Source: Acidisarcina sp.
Lineage (GTDB): Bacteria > Acidobacteriota > Terriglobia > Terriglobales > Acidobacteriaceae
Length of the DNA: 55,014 bases
NCBI GenBank assembly: GCA_035539175.1
Contig: DATLIY010000001.1
Span: forward strand, 1 to 55,014
Direction: 5' to 3'
Part shown: one piece after another, positions 32,345 through 41,516 of the stretch
Layout of the letters: each line of letters opens with the position of its first letter
Numbering within the stretch: the stretch's first letter is position 1
Notes under the pieces: generated by a model
The model's database searches: none
Told to the model about the DNA's origin: nothing
Seen by the model: the letters and a program-made list of their open reading frames with translations, nothing else
Program-made: the position numbers and the translations under genes

Positions 32345-33405
32345 CACGACGCATCTGGAGCTTATTTTTTCTCTTCTGTGTACCTCTTGCATTGCGAGCC
32401 GCCGCGCCGGACATGCCACGCTATCGCTGGGTGAATTACACGACCGCGAATGGCCTGCCAAATGCTCACGTCTTCTGTGTCCTGGTGGATGGCGACCGCG
32501 TGTGGGCAGGTACGGAAGACGGTCTGGTGCTATATCAGGCAGGCAAGTGGAAGGTCTTCACCACGGCTGATGGACTGGCGCATCGTGTCGTACTCTCTCT
32601 GGCTCTCGATGCGCGTACGGGCGATGTGTGGGCCGGTACGATGGGCGGCCTTAGCCGTGTCAGCGGTGGACGCATCGACTCCTATACACAACTGAACTCC
32701 GGCCTGAGCAGCGACGTGGTTTATGGAGTTGCTGTGCTGGACGACTATGTATGGACCGCCACCGCGGCCGGCGCGTCTCGCCTCAATCTTCGTAACTCGC
32801 AATGGAATCTGTACAACGAGCGCAACACCCCTATGGCCGAGATCTGGACCTATGGAATAGGTGCTGGTCAGGACAAAGTCTATTACGCGGTCTGGGGCAG
32901 CGGCGTGCTTGAGTACGACGTAAAAACCGAACATTGGAAGGACTATAACGATCCTGATGGTGAAAACGAAATCGTACTTTTCAAAGACCAGGGACTTATC
33001 CACGAAATCACGACAGCGGTGAGCTACGTCGATAAGACGGTCTGGATTGCAACATATTTTGGGGACAGCCGCTACGATGGCCGCAACTGGCACAACTTTC
33101 TCACAAAGGACAGCGGGCTTCCCAGCAACTTCACCAACACAGTCCACGCGATTGACGCAGATCACGCATGGTTCGGCACCGATAAGGGCCTTGCTTACTA
33201 CGACGGCACCAACTGGGCTGTCTATCGGCCTTCCCTCACCACGGGCAAGCCGGAGATGTATGTCCGCGACGTTAGCGGTAAAACAACTACTGTTTCCGTA
33301 GAGACAGCACCCGCACACAATTACGTGCTCGGAATCGACTTTCAGGGCGACGACCTTTGGGTTGCCACCGCGAAAGGTCTGAGTCACGGCATTCGGCAGA
33401 AATAA
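32341..33405 (+). CDS. Exported two-component-propeller-repeat protein
   Basis: 354 residues; ATG overlaps the upstream stop by 4 nt (ATGA) with GAGG ahead. Signal peptide MTRRIWSLFFLFCVPLALRA. The body is one propeller of repeats like those in the sensor kinase at 23-26 kb (RVWAGTEDGLVLYQAGKW, DVWAGTMGGLSRVSGG, HAWFGTDKGLAYYDGTNW) but with no kinase or membrane part. It could act as a soluble periplasmic ligand-binding partner of that sensor; this is inference from shared repeats and position. Confidence 0.85.
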   Translation: MTRRIWSLFFLFCVPLALRAAAPDMPRYRWVNYTTANGLPNAHVFCVLVDGDRVWAGTEDGLVLYQAGKWKVFTTADGLAHRVVLSLALDARTGDVWAGTMGGLSRVSGGRIDSYTQLNSGLSSDVVYGVAVLDDYVWTATAAGASRLNLRNSQWNLYNERNTPMAEIWTYGIGAGQDKVYYAVWGSGVLEYDVKTEHWKDYNDPDGENEIVLFKDQGLIHEITTAVSYVDKTVWIATYFGDSRYDGRNWHNFLTKDSGLPSNFTNTVHAIDADHAWFGTDKGLAYYDGTNWAVYRPSLTTGKPEMYVRDVSGKTTTVSVETAPAHNYVLGIDFQGDDLWVATAKGLSHGIRQK

Positions 33406-33424
33406 ATTTTAAGGAGTGTCCAAC

Positions 33425-33919
33425 ATGATGATCCAGGAAGTACTAAACGCCATTGCTACCGCGCCGGCTCACGAGCCCATCCAAAAACGCGCTGTCACCA
33501 ACCTCAACGTTCTCAATGAGGCCTATGCCTACGCCAAGCCGAGCTCGTTCGCGCGCGCCATGCGGATCGACCTTAATGGGATCGTGATCCTGCTCATCTC
33601 CGGCACGGCCAGCATCGACGAGTATGGGACAACGGTTCACGTTGGCGACTTCCGTGCACAACTACGTCGCACCTATAGCAACATCACCGGCCTGCTTGCT
33701 TCCGAAGGCGCCACGTGGAAGGACATTGTCCGCACAACCTGCTACCTGCGTGACATTGAGCGTGATTATGAAGCCTTCAACGAAGAGCGCACCGCCTTCT
33801 TCGCAGAGCAGAAACTGGATCCCCTGCCCGCCTCCACCGGCATTCAGGCCATTCTTTGCCGCCCCGATCTGCTGATCGAGATCGAAGCGATTGCCATATT
33901 TCGTCAGCAGAAAGCATAG
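33425..33919 (+). CDS. RidA (YjgF/YER057c/UK114) family protein
   Basis: 164 residues from ATG 33,425 with AAGGAG eight bases before it. RidA core is visible: LLISGTASIDEYGTTVHVGD, TYSNITGLLASEGATWKDIV, and near the C-terminus AILCRPDLLIEIEAIAIF with the Arg that holds carboxylates in active RidA proteins. No signal peptide, so it works in the cytosol. Members hydrolyse enamine/imine intermediates or act as 2-aminomuconate deaminases. Its presence beside exported haem proteins is unexpected and suggests a nitrogenous substrate. Confidence 0.88.
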   Translation: MMIQEVLNAIATAPAHEPIQKRAVTNLNVLNEAYAYAKPSSFARAMRIDLNGIVILLISGTASIDEYGTTVHVGDFRAQLRRTYSNITGLLASEGATWKDIVRTTCYLRDIERDYEAFNEERTAFFAEQKLDPLPASTGIQAILCRPDLLIEIEAIAIFRQQKA

Positions 33920-33928
33920 GAATCCCGC

Positions 33929-35899
33929 ATGATGCGACTCCCCGTTGCAATGGCTCTCTCACCCCTGCTGGCTTTGGCTGCAGGGGCACAGTCTAGCTGG
34001 CATTGCTCCTGCGGAAGCAATCCACCTCCGCCGCCAGCGATGCGGACCGTCAGCCCATATGCCGGCGAGCCAGAGGATCTGCGTCCATTCTCCAAATTCA
34101 CCATGCCGTACTATCAGCACTACGAAGAGCCGAACATCTATAGCGGCGCGGCGCGAGACGTTCCCGCGCCTGACCTCAAGACGCTCAAAGAAATTCGCAT
34201 CGGCTTCATCGGGCCGATAGGCAACAATCCAGAACATGTGCTGGGAGAGCGCATGCTTCGCGGTGTACAACTGGCCATTGACGAGGCCAATGCCGGCGGT
34301 GGCTATGGGGGCAAACCTTTCCGTCTTATGCTTCACAATGATTACGACAACTGGCAAGCCAACCAGGTCTACGGCTCTACCAGGCCAACCGACCCGGAGA
34401 TATGGGGTGCGGCGGCGGGCGCAGTTGCAAAGATGGTCTACGACGAAAACGTGTGGGCTATCTTTGGCTCGATCAGTTCGGAGACGACACACATTGCTTT
34501 GCGAGCAGCACTTCGCGCGGAAGTTCCCATCGTAAACAGCGCATCCACAGACCCCACGATTCCCGAGACCCTGATTCCGTGGTATTTCACGGATATTCAG
34601 GATGATCGCGTGCAGTGCCTGACCCTAGCGCGGCACATCTTTACGGAACTCGGCCTGAAGCGCGTCGCCATTCTCCGCGTGAATAACCGCTATGGCCGCT
34701 TCGGTGTTCCAAAGCTCCGCGATGCTTCGCGCCGCCTTGGCCATCCGATCGTCATCGAGCAAAAGTATCTTCCTGGCGATACAGATTTTCGCCATCAGCT
34801 TCGTGTCATCCAGGAGTCGCGCACGGACGGTATTGTTCTTTGGGCAGATCAGGCGGAGACCGCGGCGATCTTGAAGCAGATGCGTGAGATGGGAATGAAG
34901 CAGCGCGTGTTTGGCAGTCACCGCACGATTGGCGCCGACATGCTCCAACTGGCTGGGCCAGCCGCAGAAGGCTTTGAAGCCGTCTACCCCTTTAATCCTC
35001 AGCGGAACGACCCGCGCTGGATAGCATTCCAGAAGAGCTTCAAAGCTAAATACAACGAGGAGCCGGAGCAGTTTGCCGCGCTCGCCTATGATGCCGCGCA
35101 GGCAATGCTCAGCGCCATCTGCAAGGCCGGCTTGAATCGTGCTCGCATCCATGACGCGCTGGCGGATATGCAGATTTACAATGGCGTAACCGCCGACATG
35201 GTTTTCGATCCGAACAGCAAGAACACGACACCCATGTTTCTCGCCACGGTTCACGATGGAAAGATCACCTACCGCCGAGCCACGATGGAAAAAGAACCGA
35301 CAGATACACAAAAGTCGGGTCAATCCCAATCTATAACGCCCGCGCCTTATGCTCGCGTAGGTGAGGACGGAGTGACCTACTCCGGACCGACAATCGCGAA
35401 CCCAAAGCCAGGCTTGACCCGCATCGCAGTCTTCGGACCAAATGCGGAGGAGGCAGTGCGTACTCCGGAGATGCAGCAAGCCATCACACAAGCGGAAAAG
35501 AGCGGTCAGCGAATCTCACTCATCGGGATTTCAACAGAAGCGGCATGGGGGAAATCTTCGAGCAAGCTGGTCGATGCTATTTACACGCAACACGTGATCA
35601 GCATCCTCGCGCTGGATCGTGATTCCAGCCACCTCGCAGAACAACTCGCGCTAAAATCCTTTGTCCCGGTAGTGGCCATTGCCTCCGACAAAAGCCTGAC
35701 GTCCACCAACATCCCCTGGATCTTCCGGCTGCCGGCGGAGACGCCGCTACCGCAGGCTCTTTCCTGTCTGACTGCCGCAATCCGTAAGGGTGGGAGTAAT
35801 CCTGAAAAGATTCGCGATGTGCTGGCTTCGGGAAAAGCAGTCGCGGGATTCCAGTTTGAATCGACAGGAGAGCCAAAGGTCGCGCTGCTCATGAGGTAG
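33929..35899 (+). CDS. LivK-like ligand-binding protein with extra C-terminal half domain
   Basis: 656 residues, much longer than the usual 370-420 for this family. A signal peptide is followed by HCSCGSNPPPPPAM, a CxC and penta-proline linker. A peripla_BP_6 domain spans about 85-465 (RIGFIGPIGNN, AIFGSISSETTHIALRAALR, VAILRVNNRYGRFG). A second, shorter part (about 490-656) looks like one lobe of another binding protein (LTRIAVFGPNAEEAV, SFVPVVAIASDKSLTS, WIFRLPAETPL). No permease or ATPase gene is near, so sensing or scavenging is more likely than transport alone. Last gene of the operon; it converges with the amidase. Confidence 0.87.
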   Translation: MMRLPVAMALSPLLALAAGAQSSWHCSCGSNPPPPPAMRTVSPYAGEPEDLRPFSKFTMPYYQHYEEPNIYSGAARDVPAPDLKTLKEIRIGFIGPIGNNPEHVLGERMLRGVQLAIDEANAGGGYGGKPFRLMLHNDYDNWQANQVYGSTRPTDPEIWGAAAGAVAKMVYDENVWAIFGSISSETTHIALRAALRAEVPIVNSASTDPTIPETLIPWYFTDIQDDRVQCLTLARHIFTELGLKRVAILRVNNRYGRFGVPKLRDASRRLGHPIVIEQKYLPGDTDFRHQLRVIQESRTDGIVLWADQAETAAILKQMREMGMKQRVFGSHRTIGADMLQLAGPAAEGFEAVYPFNPQRNDPRWIAFQKSFKAKYNEEPEQFAALAYDAAQAMLSAICKAGLNRARIHDALADMQIYNGVTADMVFDPNSKNTTPMFLATVHDGKITYRRATMEKEPTDTQKSGQSQSITPAPYARVGEDGVTYSGPTIANPKPGLTRIAVFGPNAEEAVRTPEMQQAITQAEKSGQRISLIGISTEAAWGKSSSKLVDAIYTQHVISILALDRDSSHLAEQLALKSFVPVVAIASDKSLTSTNIPWIFRLPAETPLPQALSCLTAAIRKGGSNPEKIRDVLASGKAVAGFQFESTGEPKVALLMR

Positions 35900-35927
35900 C
35901 AGATCCTCTGTCTTCAATCTGTACGGA

Positions 35928-37352
35928 TCACGCTAGTGCAATTGGAGGCGCGATGTAGCCGAACTCGCTCTCTACCGCGGCTGCGACACCAAGCACAACC
36001 TCATCTGCAAACGGTCGGCCAGCAATTTGCACCCCTATTGGTAGGCCATCCTGCGACTTGCCAACGGGCACCACGGCAGCCGGAGAACCAAGCAGGTTAA
36101 ACCATACCGTGTAGCGCATTGCGTCCAGGTACTCCACACGATTGCCATCCACGCTCCAGCTACGCTCACCATGCCGGAAAGCAGGAATGGCGCACACCGG
36201 ACAGAGCAGGATGGGAAAGTCGCGCATTTCTTCCAGCATCCGGGCCCGCACCACGTCACACTGGAACCACGCCTCCAGCAGCTCATCTCCGCTTAACGCC
36301 CCATCGCGTCGCGCGATTTCGAGAAAGCCGCGAAATGTGTTGCTGAGTTCCTGTTCTCTGCCTTGAATTACAGGCTCCAGCAGCATCAGTCCGCAACGCA
36401 CAAAGAACTTCCACCACAATTGCCGCAACAACTCCAGAGACTTTGGACGATAAGTCCGAACAAGAAATCCCTGGGCTGCAAGAGCCTGTGCTGCAGCCTG
36501 AAGCGCCCGTCGCGTCTCCGCAGTCACGGGAGTCGTTCCGTCATCCTCAAAGACTCCGATGGGATATTGCTTCAGCTCCTCCATCGAGAGCGTGCGAAGA
36601 GGCGCAGGCGCACCCACCGGATCTGCCTCATCATGCCCTGATAGAACTTCGAAGAGAAGCTGCACGTCCTTCATCGTTCGCGCCATCGGACCAATTGCAC
36701 CCAGAATCGAAAAGGGTCCGGTTGACCCAGCCAGGTGCCCGGCAACCGGGATGCGGCCGGGAGTGGGCTTCAGCGAACAGATGCCCGTAAAGTGCGCCGG
36801 CTCTCGCACCGAACCACCACTGTCGCTGCCCACACCGCAGGCCGACAAGCCAGCAGCAATCGCTGCGGATTCGCCGCCGCTCGAACCACCTGCGGTATAG
36901 TCCAGATTCCACGGATTCGAGGTGCGCCCATAGATCCGGTTCTCTGTCTCATAGGCCATCAGGAATTCCGGACAGTTGGTCGTGCCCAGGAGCGTAGCTC
37001 CCGCCTGGCGCATGCGCGAAACCACGATTGCATCCTCGGCTGGTATGTATCCGCGATTCAACAGGCTTCCTGTCTCGCAGCGATAGCCTGCCGTTGCGAT
37101 CGACGCCTTCACCGTCATCGGCAGCCCATACAAGGGTCCTCGCGGCGAACGATTCCCTTCCGCCATGCGCACCTGCTCTCGAATGCGATCCGGGTCGAAA
37201 TCAACCAGCGCGTTCAACTGAGGATTTAGCCGCTCGATCTGGCGAATGAACTCTTCCGCAAGTTCCATCGGAGAGATCTCCGAGCCGCGCAACATGGCAA
37301 GCAGATCAACCGCAGGCTTGACCGTAATGTTCTTCACAGCGATGCTTTCCAT
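35928..37352 (-). CDS. Amidase-signature family hydrolase
   Basis: 474 residues. The Ser-Ser-Lys catalytic set is present: Lys in LPMTVKASIAT, first Ser in AGGSSGGESAAIAAG and nucleophile in GVGSDSGGSVREPA. No signal peptide. The C-terminal region binds substrate and varies between GatA-like, fatty-acid amide and other amidases, so the substrate is open. AGGAGA precedes the ATG, and the gene begins 4 nt after the TPR/FG-GAP gene stop, so the two share a transcript. Convergent with the binding-protein gene, 28 nt apart. Confidence 0.9.
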   Translation of the reverse strand: MESIAVKNITVKPAVDLLAMLRGSEISPMELAEEFIRQIERLNPQLNALVDFDPDRIREQVRMAEGNRSPRGPLYGLPMTVKASIATAGYRCETGSLLNRGYIPAEDAIVVSRMRQAGATLLGTTNCPEFLMAYETENRIYGRTSNPWNLDYTAGGSSGGESAAIAAGLSACGVGSDSGGSVREPAHFTGICSLKPTPGRIPVAGHLAGSTGPFSILGAIGPMARTMKDVQLLFEVLSGHDEADPVGAPAPLRTLSMEELKQYPIGVFEDDGTTPVTAETRRALQAAAQALAAQGFLVRTYRPKSLELLRQLWWKFFVRCGLMLLEPVIQGREQELSNTFRGFLEIARRDGALSGDELLEAWFQCDVVRARMLEEMRDFPILLCPVCAIPAFRHGERSWSVDGNRVEYLDAMRYTVWFNLLGSPAAVVPVGKSQDGLPIGVQIAGRPFADEVVLGVAAAVESEFGYIAPPIALA

Positions 37353-37356
37353 TCTC

Positions 37357-40300
37357 CTATCTGCCGCCGCTCACTGGGACAGGCAGCGTTGGTGGCTCGG
37401 ATGACATGGGCACATAGTGCAGCTGAAATCCATTCGGAGTCCGGCCCGATTCGAAGCGATCATTCCAGTCCAGGCGATATTGCAGCGCCTCCGTATCCTG
37501 CGGGAAATGCTCGTTCGCCGGGTAGGGATAGCGGCTCATTCGGTGGAAGGGCATGTCCGCCACAGTAAAGGGCGAGGCCTCATAAAAGTCCATGTCCTTC
37601 ACAAATCCGTTGGCATAAAAGAAGTAGTCGCGCGTCCATCCTGCGGGCAATGGCGGCAGAGCGTCCGTGCTGAACTCGGCATCGATCTCTTCCCCACTGC
37701 CAAAGACAACGTAACGATCGTCCACCTTCTTGAGAAGCTGTGTGACATCTCCATAGTGCGTATAGCTGCCGCGCTGCTTCACAAAGGGACCGGTCGCACT
37801 CACGTTCTCGTAGTTATAGGTGAGGTCTCCGTGGGTCGCTCCGTCGATCTGCTGGGGATAACCATGAAACTGCACCTTGCCCAACGATAGCGGCATCTCC
37901 GTCTGACGAATATGCCGGCTGATGTCTGGACCGTTATCTACAAGGATCTGGTCCCAGTAAATCTGCAAGTTCGTTTTGATGCGAATCCGGCGTGTGCCCG
38001 CTGGCAACTTACCCGTGAGATCCGCCACAATCGTCCGCGGCAAGCCTGCGGGAAAGCCCATCTCATCCATCACGCGTTTCCAGCTTCCATCTGGCATCTG
38101 CGCTTCCACATAAGGCGCGATGGGATCGAGCCCCGCCTGCCATGCGGCATACATCGACGATGCGGAAAAATATTCGATGAAGCCGTGAGCCAGCAAGCGT
38201 AGAGGATTCTTCTCACTCCAGTCGCCCAGATCCAGCGTCAGGGTGTGCATGCTCGCGTAGCCCGCATAGTTCAGCAGCTTAAAGTCCACAACGTAACGGT
38301 GATCCCGCGTACGCAACAGATCGAGAACGTCGCGGCCGGAGTCATCCCACGCCCCAGCGGGAGGCTTGGCGGCGGCAGAGACAATCGTCTTCTCTGTAGG
38401 AAACGGCGGCTCGTTCAGAAATCCCTCGTTGGGATAGACCTCTGTTCCGATGCGATGATCGACAGCAACCATACGCACCTGGTCGATGTAGTTGACCTCT
38501 TCCATCGGCTCCGCAAAGCGCACGCTCATGTTGCCGTTGCGCGCCTGCAGAAGCTTGCCGTCAATCTTCACCCACTCATCAGGATCGGCGATGTTCTTTG
38601 CCACGGGAGAGATCCAGTGTCCCACCACTGCGGCTCCAATTACGTCAGTCACAAACTGATAGCGAGTTCCATCCCACGCAAATAGCACGGGGCACGAACT
38701 TCCGCGGCGATCCAGTTCCGTAAAGCTCACCGGCTTTGTGATGGCCACATCCAGTTCGTCCTGAGGAACTCCGGTGGGCCACAACAGACGCACGATATCA
38801 GCCCGGTCAGAACTACCCAGACCCGCAATCAACTCCGCTGGACCCTGGCTCATGTACCCCGCCGCGCCAGCCATCTCCCACTTCTGCCACAGACCGTCGG
38901 CAAAAATCTCTACCTCTGTCCCCGTGCCGGTCTTGTTGTCCGCGCCACCCTTGAGCGCCAGCTTCAGCGAGTGATTCTTATTGCCACCATTGTTCTGTAA
39001 CAGCAACGGTTCTCCATTCAACTGGGTCACCAGCAGGTCCGCATCGCCGTCGCCATCCACATCTGCGGCGACCACAGAGCGGGCCTCATGAAGCTGAATC
39101 TTGTCCAGCCCCAGGCTCTTGCTGACATCCTCGAAGCCCTCCGGCCCACGGTTACGGAATACCCGCAGTTCCGAGCCTTTTGCCGTCTCCACAACCACCG
39201 CCAGGTCAAGCCAGCCGTCGTTGTCCACATCGATCGCTGTGAGACCCCATCCACGCTGCGCATCCTTTATTGGCAGCGGAACGCGCTCAAACCTCTTGCC
39301 ATCCACATTGCGCCACAAGCTAACGCCAGGAGCCCCCGCATGGGTGACCGCGATATCCATCCAGCCGTCTTTGTTGAAGTCCAGAACGGAAACACCCACG
39401 GTCGGGGCAAGACCGGCGTCGTCATACACTGGCGTCCCTTTAAATTTTCCTTCCCGAGGATTGAAGAACACGACCGGCGACTTGGTTGAACCCGCAACCA
39501 CCAGGTCCACGGCACGATCATTGTTGATGTCCGACAGGACTGCTCCGGTGGTCTCACCTTCACCGGCCAGGCCGCTCTGCTCCGTCCAATCCGTAAACGT
39601 CTTGTTGCCGTTGTTGCGCCACAGTACATTCGGTCCGGAAGCGGGCTTGCCGTCCGCTCCAACGCCCGGTTTTCCTGTAACGAACAGGTCGAGATCGCCA
39701 TCATGGTCGTAGTCGACGAACGTTAACCCCGCAGGCTGATTCCGGGGCTCAATCCCGGCCTGCTTCGTAACATCGGTAAAGTGACCATGGCCCTCGTTTC
39801 TGTAAAGCAGAACTCGATCGCTGAGAGCAACGGCGAGATCCGGCAGGCCGTCGTTGTCGAAATCCCCAACCGCGCAGGCCACGCCGGACCCGCTCACTGC
39901 CAGCCCCAACTCTTTGGACGCGAGCTCAGAGAATTTGCCACTTCCATTGTTGCGAAATACGCGAATCGCCTGCTCCCCCGATGACGGCAGCACAAAGTCC
40001 GCGACTCCGTCTCCATCTACGTCCAGAAAACAAACTCCGCCGGTCTTCTGCTGCGCCTTCGCAGTGGCCCCAACAGGCTGCGCCACAAATGTGATCGGGT
40101 TCATCGCCAACACCTTCGGCTCCGGCGTGAAAACGTCCGCGGCCTTGGCATAGCGTCCTTCCTCTCCATAGGTATGCGTAATGGGTGCAGAGATCTTGTC
40201 GCGCGAGAGGTGCTCAAAACGCTGAAAGTGCGTGCGCGCCTCATCCGGTTTGCCTGAGCGTTGCATGGCTCTTGCCAAACCGAACTCCGACGAAGTATGG

Positions 40301-40827
40301 AGAGGATTCAATGCCAGCGCACTTTGAAATTCAGTGATCGCTTTCTCGAACTCCTTCATCTCCAGATAAGACGACCCTAGAAAGTAATGCGCATCCGGGT
40401 TCGAAGGGACCATCTGAACCACGCGTTCAAACCGCTCGGCACTTTCGCTGCTCTTGCCTTGTGCATGCGCGGCCAGCCCCAGGCAGTACCACACCGCCGG
40501 GTTCTTCGGATCCTTGGCGGCGGCCTCTTCAAAAGCCTGCTCCGCCTCCGGCATCTTGTTCAGATAGAGAAGCGCGATTCCCTTGTTAAGAACTGCCGTC
40601 ACCAACGTCGGGTCCGTAAGATAGGCGGCGCTGAACTGGTCCACCGCTTTCTGAGTGAGCTGCTGGTTCATGTATGCCACGCCAAGGTTGTTTTCCCGCG
40701 CAGCCTTTGCACGAACCCCGGGCGCATCCGCTGCATGCGCTGCCGCTGTAAGCAACAAAAGACCACTCACGACAACCAACCGACCGACTCCAGAACTGGA
40801 AGCCACGAACCGCGATAGAAGGGACAT
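37357..40827 (-). CDS. Exported TPR / FG-GAP / UnbV protein with long unknown C-terminus
   Basis: 1156 residues from ATG 40,827 (MSLLSRFVASSSGVG); the frame extends 48 codons upstream without a good start. Signal peptide ending near AHA, then about six TPR units (AVLNKGIALLYLNKMPEAEQ, AVWYCLGLAAHAQGKSSESA). FG-GAP blades with Ca loops (DVDGDGVAD, DYDHDGDLD, DVDNDGWLD) follow, then an ASPIC-like segment (MAGAAGYMSQGPAELIAGLG), and about 430 residues not assigned (from SSCPVLFAWDGTRYQF to the end). It pairs with the CRTAC1 protein of the facing operon in domain type. Confidence 0.87.
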   Translation of the reverse strand: MSLLSRFVASSSGVGRLVVVSGLLLLTAAAHAADAPGVRAKAARENNLGVAYMNQQLTQKAVDQFSAAYLTDPTLVTAVLNKGIALLYLNKMPEAEQAFEEAAAKDPKNPAVWYCLGLAAHAQGKSSESAERFERVVQMVPSNPDAHYFLGSSYLEMKEFEKAITEFQSALALNPLHTSSEFGLARAMQRSGKPDEARTHFQRFEHLSRDKISAPITHTYGEEGRYAKAADVFTPEPKVLAMNPITFVAQPVGATAKAQQKTGGVCFLDVDGDGVADFVLPSSGEQAIRVFRNNGSGKFSELASKELGLAVSGSGVACAVGDFDNDGLPDLAVALSDRVLLYRNEGHGHFTDVTKQAGIEPRNQPAGLTFVDYDHDGDLDLFVTGKPGVGADGKPASGPNVLWRNNGNKTFTDWTEQSGLAGEGETTGAVLSDINNDRAVDLVVAGSTKSPVVFFNPREGKFKGTPVYDDAGLAPTVGVSVLDFNKDGWMDIAVTHAGAPGVSLWRNVDGKRFERVPLPIKDAQRGWGLTAIDVDNDGWLDLAVVVETAKGSELRVFRNRGPEGFEDVSKSLGLDKIQLHEARSVVAADVDGDGDADLLVTQLNGEPLLLQNNGGNKNHSLKLALKGGADNKTGTGTEVEIFADGLWQKWEMAGAAGYMSQGPAELIAGLGSSDRADIVRLLWPTGVPQDELDVAITKPVSFTELDRRGSSCPVLFAWDGTRYQFVTDVIGAAVVGHWISPVAKNIADPDEWVKIDGKLLQARNGNMSVRFAEPMEEVNYIDQVRMVAVDHRIGTEVYPNEGFLNEPPFPTEKTIVSAAAKPPAGAWDDSGRDVLDLLRTRDHRYVVDFKLLNYAGYASMHTLTLDLGDWSEKNPLRLLAHGFIEYFSASSMYAAWQAGLDPIAPYVEAQMPDGSWKRVMDEMGFPAGLPRTIVADLTGKLPAGTRRIRIKTNLQIYWDQILVDNGPDISRHIRQTEMPLSLGKVQFHGYPQQIDGATHGDLTYNYENVSATGPFVKQRGSYTHYGDVTQLLKKVDDRYVVFGSGEEIDAEFSTDALPPLPAGWTRDYFFYANGFVKDMDFYEASPFTVADMPFHRMSRYPYPANEHFPQDTEALQYRLDWNDRFESGRTPNGFQLHYVPMSSEPPTLPVPVSGGR

Positions 40828-40901
40828 GGCTCGAATTATAAGGGCTTTGCGGGAGAAGAATTCTCTGGGTTGAGCTGAACCGCGGGTTTTGATGGGAGCA
40901 A

Positions 40902-40924
40902 AGCCCGGAATCATGATCCGGGCT
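40902..40924 (-). terminator. Hairpin downstream of LysM gene
   Basis: AGCCCGGA and TCCGGGCT form an 8-bp stem with a 7-nt loop, followed on the minus strand by TTTGCT. It lies 85 nt after the LysM gene stop. A weak T-tract makes it a moderate terminator call. Confidence 0.5.
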
Positions 40925-41008
40925 CTATTCCCGTATGTAGTTCCTATGCTGCTCCACCTGTCCTGTGCCATTGCAGCAGGCGACCGGAACGCGACGAAAG
41001 ATGATTTG

Positions 41009-41398
41009 TTAGAGAACCGGAATCAGAAGTTCCTGCCCAACCTTTACCAGATCCGGGTTCGCCATGCCATTCGCCTCGGCGATCTTCTGATAGTGGTTGG
41101 CGGTCCCATAGAAGTGCTTGCTGATATGCGACAGGTTATCGCCGGGCTGAACCGTATAGGACTGGTCGCCTGATCCAGCGGTGATGATCTCGTGGTGAAG
41201 ATCGGCAAACTGCGGATCCACGGATTTAATGGAATCCCAAACCCGGTTGGCGATCACCTGAGAAGGCACAGTAGCCTTCAGGTGTAGTTGTTCGCCATCC
41301 AAGCTAACATCGTCGAGCGTGGCGCCATCGCTCGCAAACTCCTGGATTGTTGCAATCACGGGTGCATACTTCTGTTTCAACTGCTCCAGATCAGCCAT
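41009..41398 (-). CDS. LysM-domain protein, Kbp/YgaU-like
   Basis: 129 residues. The C-terminal LysM domain (QSYTVQPGDNLSHISKHFYG, then HYQKIAEANGMANPDLVKVG) is preceded by a small alpha/beta region (LDDVSLDGEQLHLKATVPSQ) like the BON-type domain of the potassium-binding protein Kbp. There is no signal peptide, also as in Kbp, so a cytosolic role is possible. GGAGG precedes the ATG. A stem-loop at 40,902 probably ends the transcript. Confidence 0.85.
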   Translation of the reverse strand: MADLEQLKQKYAPVIATIQEFASDGATLDDVSLDGEQLHLKATVPSQVIANRVWDSIKSVDPQFADLHHEIITAGSGDQSYTVQPGDNLSHISKHFYGTANHYQKIAEANGMANPDLVKVGQELLIPVL

Positions 41399-41516
41399 TC
41401 TTCCTCCAACGGTACTTTTGCTAAATTCTCAGAGCCGCCGGTGGAAGAGAGGGTTGCCATACCTGAATAAAAATTCATCGGTGTCAGGCGATACAGGGAT
41501 TGTCCAAAAGCGGGCC

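Noticed and set aside
33929-35899. A complete branched-chain amino acid ABC transporter
   Set aside because: No permease or ATPase genes lie within the operon or nearby.
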